Assembly (NCBI GenBank): GCA_023634235.1
Contig: JAMKCF010000011.1
Span: 7,421,218 to 7,485,217 of the forward strand
DNA length: 64,000 nucleotides
Direction of reading: 5' to 3'
From: Pisaster brevispinus
Lineage: Eukaryota > Echinodermata > Asteroidea > Forcipulatida > Asteriidae
The position numbers and the translations under genes were made by a program. This document shows, in pieces, positions 57,701-64,000 of the stretch. The notes below the pieces were generated by a model. That model searched no databases. It had not been told where the DNA came from and worked only from the letters and a program-made list of their open reading frames with translations. The stretch's first letter is position 1, and each line of letters begins with the position of its first letter.

Positions 57701-60700
57701 ACTCGAAAACAGCTAAATTTGATGGTTTCTTTTAGGAACCGTTCTTCTCCATTCCTGGAAGACCTTTGGAGTCATAATTTAGCCTACTTTGTAGCCCAAA
57801 TAGCCCAAACAAAGCCGGTGTGCCCCTTTAACGGCTTAAGCCTTTCACAATTTTCTTTCCACTTGTCAAGCCGGTGAAGAGATCGTTGTGGGATCATTTG
57901 ACAGTTTCAAGAAAAAGCTTCACTGGGCTATTCCTGTTGAGAATCTTTGGTATTACAGCGGTGAGTCATTTCTATAATAATTAATTAGTTAAGCCAAATG
58001 ATAAATACATTATTTATAACAAAAATAATGGGAACCCATTTGAAACTGTTTGCAAACTGGGTTTTTCACACGACTAGGATCGTAGTTCCATATACATAGA
58101 TTAAGACAGCAGGCTCAATTTTTTAGAGCTGATTAAGCACAAAAGTAGCGCAGTTCGAAAAGTGTGCTTACAAGATTAAGGTAAAAGATCAGTTAAAACA
58201 CCATGTCTCATGTATAATCTGTTACTGGTATCCAGCTCATTTTAACTTGAGCTGAACATCTTCCAGCTATTTTTTGTTCTGCTTGCAAGCAGCAGTCTGA
58301 AACTGGGTCCTAAATTTCTACCGGTTGGTAGAGTGTGTATTTATTATGATCCAATTTTGTCTGTATAGGAGGGCATCCCCCGTACGATTCTGACATCACT
58401 GTAACCATAGTTAACCTACAAGCCACGCCCCTTCTCATCGTGGCCATCATGTCGGTATTGGCAAGTCTTGGAATAATCCTTGCATTGATGTTTCTGGGAT
58501 TTAATTTTTGGAAGCGCAAGCACAAGTGAGTACACCGTTGTCTTTTAACATATCCTCAACTTACGGTATTTGACCACGTTTGAAAGTTTGAGGTCAGGAT
58601 AAATCAGTTTACTGGTTGGAACTCCCCTGCTTCCATTCATAACCGAAGCAGATCATGTGGTAATCGTCTTCACCATCTCCAAGTATTATTACTTTTTACG
58701 TAATTTAACTATTAAAGAATCATCGAAAATCATTTTAAAGTGATTGATTTCATCAGAATGGCATGTAATTAACGATCAATTATTTCATCAATTATTGTCA
58801 TACCTTTTCTTTCGTCGCTGCAGACAAATCAAAATGTCCAGTCCAAATATCAACAACTTCATAGCGTTTGGTATCATGTTGGCGTACGTGTGTGTGATGC
58901 TGCTGGGCATTGACCGTTCCATGGTGGATGACAACTCGTTGGTGGCAATCTGCAAGGTAAGCAAGTATTGCATGCCACTTATATTGAAACCAGCTGGGCC
59001 AAATTTCATATTTGTTGAAGTGTTACATACAAAGTGTGGACCTAAGAACACTAAGGACCACACAATGTAGGGACTTGAAACAGTATGTGGACTTACACAC
59101 GTCCACACTGTGTTTGTTTTTTTTATTTTTGTTTCATAGTGTTGAAGAATATGCACAGAAAAAGGAGTGTACACGGAGTGAATGTCCACAGAGCTATCTG
59201 CATGTGTGCATACTGAAGCGTAAGAATGTGCGTAAGCAATATTTCATAAATGATCGAAAAGTGCGTAGGCGGTTTCACAATGGATTTGCATTTTTGAGTC
59301 ACGTATCTGCTCAGATCAGAAGAACCGCGGGCACGCTTTTTGCTGTGGTTCATGAAAAAACGTTAGTATCATCGCCATTTTATTTTCAAAGGCAGTTACT
59401 CTTTATTTTCAAGGCAATTGTTATTTTCGAAAGCAATTATTTTTTATTATTAAAAATGTTATAAATGCTCTTCGTATTGTAGCCATGGTAAGCGGTGTTT
59501 ATAAAATAGAAACTGTGCTAAGATATGCTCCATTAGCATAACAAAGAAATCGGGCTGTTGTGGGGTGTTTGTTTGTTTGTTTGTTTGTTTGGGGTTTTTT
59601 TTTTGGGGGGGGTTGGCTTTCCTGTCGTATCGGCGGGATTGAAACTGATTCGTTTGCAAATCACTTTGCAGTCATTTTGTTGCTCTTTTGTGATGATTTA
59701 AACGTAAACAACGTTTTTACTAAAGTTACCCCAAGGTGAAATTAACGTATAATATGTGAGTTCATTAACAACTACTTTTACCAATATAGGGACAGCTATA
59801 TGTACTTTTTGCAATGTACCTTTCTGCCGACTTACTTCATTTTCAGACTCGATCCTGGCTCCTTGCAGTAGCTTTCACGCTTGCCTTCGGCGGGATGTTC
59901 TCTAAGACGTGGAGAGTGTACAGCATCGTCATCTATAAAAAGACGAAGAGAAAGGTAATTGTTGATTTTAATTGTTGGTAATTATATAGTTTTTGTTTTT
60001 ATAATGTATGACTTCCAAAAAAGTGTTCTAATGATTGGAATCTTTTTTTGTATTCGAATCATCGATTATGGGAACATCACATGAAATGCACTCAGCGCCC
60101 GGTATGTAGGATGGTGAGATGCCCACTTAGCCCCTTCCCATTTTGTGTACTGGGAATCCCAGGATTTCTTCCGAGAATTTCGTGGGGTACTTCTGTGCAA
60201 GATGGGACACATCGGGCACAATTTGTGTTAAGTGCTTTTATCATTGAAAGAGTTTAATAACTGATGATGTTTTTCCTGTCTATTGGTGGCTAGGTGATCA
60301 AGGACCGGTATCTCTTCGGTATTATTGCTGCGCTGCTTTTGGTGGATTTCGCAATCCTCATCCCATGGCAGATCGTCGATCCTCTACATATTGAAGAAGT
60401 ACGAATCGATATTCCGCAGGTAAGCCATCAAAACAAAGTTTATGAAATAAAATTAATAAATAAATACTAAGAGCTTTGACGAATTATGAAAACCGCAAAA
60501 GAAAAATGACATGATAAAAGTTTGTTGAAGAAAATATGATATTTATTTATGGAAGTACGGACTTTTACATAATAGTTATCGTGTATGTACACGATAACTG
60601 TCATGTATGTACAATGTACATGACAAGTCTAACGTTATCGTGTATTACATAATAGTTTTCGTGTACGTACACGATAAAAGAGGGGTTGTTATTTGTATTC

Positions 60701-62632
60701 AAGTAGCGGCACTACCTTCTGCATTGAAGTGTTATACATTGTCACTTTAACTTTCACCAAAAACTTTCCAAACTTGCCAAAATTGCTGGCCGTCGGGAAA
60801 CTACAAGTGACTGCGTGCATACGATTTATGAGTTTTTAATGCTAGGTATTTGCGTTGAATACGACCGTCCCCCTTTGAATCAATAACAATGTTACAGATA
60901 AAAATGTTCAACTCGCTGGACAAGGACGTAATTTTGATAAAGAACTTTTGTGAAACCTCACTCAGACCCAGGACGATTTAGCAAACTACAGAAGACACGA
61001 GATGTTGTATGTAAACTGCACGTCCGAAAGTAACAGCATATGGATGATGGCAATGCTCGTCTACAAGGCGTTTGTCGTCGTGTTCGGCGCTTTCCTTGCT
61101 TGGTCAACGAGGTAAAAAAAAAAACCTTTGCTTTTGTATGACTGTTTTAACCGTTGTTCGATCAAATCTATTGGTGGTTTTATAAAAAAAACTAATTACA
61201 CAAGCATTTATAAAGCGCATTTTCCAATGGTTGCAAGGCGCTGAGGGCAGCAATTCCAGAGAGGAACATTGTATTGAGCAGGAACCTTAAAGATGAGAAT
61301 AGGTATGACTTGAGTTTACGTTTGAATTGATGAACGTAGTTGTTGAGAGGTAGCGAGTTCCAGAAAATGGGTCCAGCAACTGAGAAATCCTTGTTACCTG
61401 CATGTTTGAATGTGCGATGTATTTTTATGAAACGCTCCGAGCGAAGGCTACTTCGGTTTGGCATGCTGTGAGTCTGTTTTGTATTTTGGGTGTGTGTTCG
61501 GAAGTGCTTTGTGCACGTCTGTTTTGAGGATAATTAAACCAACGGGTAACCATTGTTGATGAAGAAGTGATACTGCATGCGAGTGTTTTGATTGCGTGTG
61601 TATAATGTGAGTGGCATTATTTTGAAGCTTTTGAAGGTGAGTGATATCAGTTTGTTCCATTCCATTGGAGAGAGAACTATTAAACTGTTTAATCACTTAA
61701 ACAAAAACTTATTCTCTTCACACATGGATTAATTGTTTTGTGGGGTTTTTTCTTCTTCTTCTTGTGCTTCAGAAACATCAACGTTCCCGGTCTGAACGAT
61801 AGCTATTACGTAGGTCTGTCAATCTATAACACAGTCATCTGCTGTGTCGTCGCTGTGCCGCTATCTTTTCTCTCGGTGTCCTCGATTGGCGTCACCTTCG
61901 CGCTCGTTTCTTCTTTTCTGCTATTTTGCATAACGACGTCGCTTTGCATGATGTTCTTCCCCAAGGTACGTTCCATATAATTTTGACCTCACAAATTTGC
62001 GGAAGGGACGTGTAAACTAATTCGGAATTCTGCTGGAAAGACATCAGTATTAACACCCGAAAACACTTTGAGACTAGATTTCCAGTGGTGTACTTCTTTG
62101 CGGCATACTGAACATACATTCAATTCAGTTCAATTATCCCTTTCCCTTAATTGTACAAATTAGTCACGCATGCATACATACACTATTGGTTGACAAACGC
62201 CATAGAGGTTTGCACTAGGCACAGGCACAAACGCGTATGCGTATGAATGCGCTCGCTGCGCCATTTATAAAAGTCCATGGGAAGGGCTTATTCAATTCAA
62301 GTCATCCTCATTATATCAAAAAAGGGGTAAATTAACCGCTTGCATACAGTAAAAACACTATCAACATAGCAACAGCTCTATATAAAAGAATAATAAGAAT
62401 AAAATAAATAAACTATTTATTTATTTTTTGAGTAGGCATCCAAAATATATTTGTTTAATTTCAGCTCAACGCTGTGTATCGTAATAATAAAGTCGGAGAG
62501 GGCACTGGGCTCGGACTTGTAACTGGCACTACGCAGATATCGGCATCGAAGGGACGTGACGAACACGACACTGACCTTAGTAATGTACCGACCATAAGTA
62601 GCAACGTCAAGCCTTCGGCACTAAATGAGTAG
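48788..62632 (+). CDS. GABA-B-receptor-like class C GPCR, gene B (complete)
   Basis: Sixteen exons: 48788-49027, 51374-51511, 52106-52273, 52602-52703, 53084-53149, 54666-54854, 55520-55750, 56122-56185, 57871-57960, 58369-58525, 58824-58956, 59847-59954, 60294-60419, 60966-61111, 61773-61965, 62465-62632. All GT-AG; total 2319 nt, 772 aa. Signal peptide ~1-21; Venus-flytrap domain ~25-400 (NNRSDVLPGYE, VLSSVTSVLAEVIG, YVWMVPGYFADNW, LGYDGMWALATAM); seven helices ~450-715, with family signatures SSPNINN after TM1, LAFGGMFSKTWRV in TM3, PWQIVDPLH after TM4 and FFPK after TM7. The cytoplasmic tail is ~55 residues, polar, without the long coiled coil of vertebrate GABA-B1/2. Expected to be a plasma-membrane Gi/o-type receptor subunit by family; ligand unknown. 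Splice phases of exons 1-8 equal those of gene A. Confidence 0.92.
49240..49300 (+). mobile_element. SINE head fragment
   Basis: GTCGTGGCCGAGCGGTCAAG is the 5' end of the tRNA-Leu/Ser-like SINE; the variable arm and B box are lost and GTCCTTAAGCAAGACATTTA of the body follows directly. Intron 1 of gene B. Confidence 0.6.
49338..49400. repeat. Imperfect ~30-bp tandem duplication
   Basis: GTTGTCGGTCGCGATAGAAG is followed by GTTGTCCGTTGCGATAGAAG 29 bases further on. It lies in intron 1 of gene B, just after the SINE fragment. Confidence 0.65.
51178..51258. repeat. Four 21-bp repeats with YY1-like cores
   Basis: Four head-to-tail units of AATCCAAGATGGCGCTCTTC type; the first three keep CCAAGATGGCG, the core of a YY1 site, and the fourth reads CCAAGATGGAG. 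They lie in intron 1 of gene B about 120 bp before exon 2. Binding is inference from the motif alone. Confidence 0.7.
51751..51964. mobile_element. TIR element, ~214 bp
   Basis: Ends GATCACACATTCGCTCGTCC and GGCCGAGCGAAGATCACAC are near-complementary (about 20 bp), and each end adjoins a small hairpin (CCCAGCGCCTT/AAGGCGCTGGG; CCCAGCGG/CCGCTGGG). A related repeat lies at 35855-36200. Intron 2 of gene B. Confidence 0.6.
53936..54362. mobile_element. GGGTCAGAA-family element
   Basis: It starts TCTCTAAAACTCCAGGGTC and ends CTGGGAGTTTTTTTTAGTG, near-complementary termini. About 200 bp in the middle (from ~54060) is unlike the other copies and may be a nested insertion. Intron 5 of gene B. Confidence 0.7.
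54866..55190. mobile_element. GGGTCAGAA-family element, interrupted
   Basis: Starts near GGCTCGATCTCCTGGGTCAG, with GACCCAGAAAAGG and TTTTGGGTCATGTTAAC blocks shared with other copies. It is interrupted by the MITE at 55019-55160 and resumes with TGGGTCAAGCCCC and CACGGGACGCAGATC. Intron 6 of gene B, starting directly after exon 6. Confidence 0.65.
55019..55160. mobile_element. 142-bp MITE (GGGGTCGATTTCACAAAG)
   Basis: Terminal inverted repeats GGGGTCGATTTCACAAAG and CTTTGTGAAATCCACCCC flank several inverted CTAACTTAGGACTAGTC-type blocks. It is nested within the element at 54866-55190. Confidence 0.8.
56780..56845. repeat. Hairpin with 25-bp arms
   Basis: CGCGGTCGTAAACAATAACT... (56780-56804) is complementary to 56821-56845 at 24 of 25 positions around a 16-base loop. 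Intron 8 of gene B. Confidence 0.8.
57634..57681. repeat. Hairpin with 21-bp arms
   Basis: TCATGTGATTTATCCGAACC and its complement (one mismatch) surround a 6-base T-rich loop. Intron 8 of gene B, 190 bp before exon 9. Confidence 0.8.
60574..60679. repeat. Three consecutive short hairpins
   Basis: AGTTATCGTGTA..TACACGATAACT, TGTCATGTA..TACATGACA and TTTTCGTGTACGTACACGATAA occur within 106 bp, sharing the CGTGTA/TACACG core. Intron 13 of gene B. Confidence 0.75.
61192..61696 (-). pseudogene. LINE reverse-transcriptase C-terminal remnant, antisense in intron 14
   Basis: Two overlapping frames on the minus strand read LQKLQNNATHIIHT and QQWLPVG, then FSVAGPIFWNSLPL and FKRKLKSYLF. These are the conserved end of CR1/L2/Jockey-like reverse transcriptases. 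A frameshift near 61450-61464 separates them. The catalytic YADD part is absent, so this is a 5'-truncated dead copy. Confidence 0.8.
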
Positions 62633-64000
62633 CAGTGAAGTGCTTTGCAAATACTTAAGAAATTTCCATCGCGTCCACGGCGTTGGTTTTCATTTATACC
62701 TCTTTGGTTTCACACCTCGCAATAAAAAAAATCCACGCGTTTTCTTTGGAGTAGAAGCATTGTGCTCATGACGCACATTTGGTAATCTCAATATAGTTAG
62801 CGAACCGTGACCTTTTTTCTTACTACAGTCTTTGCCGGTGGTTCTTTGGGCGCTGCTGTGAGGGAAAACTCATATGCTGAGCTAGTAATTATGACTTAAC
62901 ATACAAGAGGAAAAATGAATTGGATCGCAAAGTACTTTAGTCTTTTATGAATGAATTGGTTGATTCTTTTAGATCTCGTTGTATTGGTAATTGCTAACAC
63001 AATTTTGCGTACTTTATGATTTATTGAGGAAAACTTTAAAATGTATTGTACTCTTATGCACAAAGCTGTTTTGTTTATGTAACTTATGCTTAACATATAA
63101 AATGCGTAGGCCTATATTTATATATATATATTATATTTTAGCCAGGAGGCTAAATGCACATCTAGCCAATCACTTTCATAATGTTTGGTTTTATAAATAC
63201 ACCGAAGTGACCGTGTAAAGCACTGTATACTCAGTCCTTTCCAGAGTACCACATTGTGTGTGAGTCTCGAGCGTTCTCGCACTTTGGGCACGTTTCTTTG
63301 CGCGATTCTGTTGCCTTCACACAGTACAGCAGCCTACAAGGTTCCCAAAAATATTTGAGCTATGCAAAGTCTACACAGTGTTTCGTTTCATTGTAAGACA
63401 ATTTCTTCAACAGAAATCCCATCAAACATTACGTCTGGCTGGACCTTGTATCTATACTAAAACAATAAATGCAACTCTAAGCAATTGTTTTAAATTCACG
63501 AGTCATATCAGTGCCTCTATATGATAATACACTTGATTGTAACAACAGGTTTAGTTTTGATTACAAATTTACTGTTAATTTAAACAAAAATATCAGCTCA
63601 CTCCCTAAAACAACAAATTGTTTATGAGACATTGTTTAACAGTTTGTCACATGGTTAAATATTAACTTGAACGAAGTAAACATTGTTGTGTTTTGTTTTT
63701 GTTTATTGTTAAATGGAACTCAATAAAAAAACGGTGTCGTATAAAATAAATTTATAACAATTTAGTCAGTGTAGTACGCTGGGTAAAACGAATAAAGTTT
63801 CTCGAAGAAATAAAAACACCCCAAAACCTTATTTATAAAGCGCCCTCAAGTGACATGTTTAAAATAAAAGAACGATAGCTCCCGAACGATATGCCATGTA
63901 CTCACAAATTTGTTTCTACAAAGATCCGAACAAGTTTGCATTTCTTACACTGTGATGACTGACTCCTTTATGACATTTGCATCCAGTTCGAACAGTGAGT
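62633..64000 (+). other. 3' flank of gene B
   Basis: No further coding exon is recognisable. AT-rich; contains poly(A)-like hexamers at 62721 and again after 63460 and 63720, so a longer 3'UTR is possible. Confidence 0.5.
62721..62726 (+). promoter_or_regulatory. Poly(A) signal of gene B
   Basis: AATAAA lies 89 bp after the TAG stop at 62630-62632, a typical position for a short 3'UTR. Confidence 0.55.

Noticed and set aside
59012..59464. 150-codon plus-strand frame in gene B intron 11
   Set aside because: Low-complexity Phe/Leu-rich translation of AT-rich intron; the annotated exons splice around it in perfect phase.
1..64000. CRISPR arrays, bacterial operons or a phage-like system
   Set aside because: None seen. 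Spliced genes, SINEs and poly(A) signals show eukaryotic DNA; the regular arrays at 3376 and 5756 have no spacers.

Overview
This is a eukaryotic nuclear window. Genes are split by GT-AG introns, several coding exons are about 60-240 bp, and intergenic and intronic DNA is AT-rich and full of dispersed repeats. The gene content (a pair of GABA-B-receptor-like class C GPCRs, a FOXRED1-like mitochondrial flavoprotein, a THAP protein) and the repeat content (tRNA-derived SINEs, a Penelope-like element with a GIY-YIG domain, LINE tails, many foldback/MITE elements) suggest a marine invertebrate deuterostome. An echinoderm such as a sea star is my best guess; that is inference, not proof.

Layout. 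0-2.4 kb: an unrecognised basic open frame and a compact THAP-domain gene (1875-2336, minus) with a poly(A) signal. 2.4-4.9 kb: no gene, a 21-bp tandem repeat, a foldback MITE and a SINE. 4.9-22.6 kb: gene A, a GABA-B-receptor-like gene on the minus strand. Only its eight ectodomain exons are in the window; its seven-helix exons are not seen before base 1. 22.6-31.7 kb: intergenic, with a LINE tail, inverted-repeat elements and a tRNA-like SINE. 31.7-39.0 kb: a complete nine-exon FOXRED1-like gene (plus; about 508 aa). 39-48.7 kb: repeat-rich intergenic DNA with a truncated Penelope-like element (two pseudo-LTRs, each with a hammerhead-like motif) and a 564-bp foldback element inserted in a tandem array with a readable 7-bp target duplication. 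48.7-62.6 kb: gene B, a complete sixteen-exon GABA-B-receptor-like gene (plus; 772 aa). 62.6-64.0 kb: its 3' flank.

Genes A and B are divergently oriented paralogs about 26 kb apart, and the FOXRED1-like gene lies between them. Their first eight exons match in phase and almost in length, while their introns share nothing obvious. Both have a TATA box about 60-80 bp before the start codon. Residues that contact GABA in vertebrate GABA-B1 are mostly replaced in both, and gene B has a short tail without a coiled coil, so they look like members of an expanded orphan or GABA-B2-like family. Nothing in the window looks like a wholly new multi-gene system. The most informative non-gene structures are the Penelope/hammerhead unit, a zero-loop 76-bp palindrome, and several families of foldback elements.
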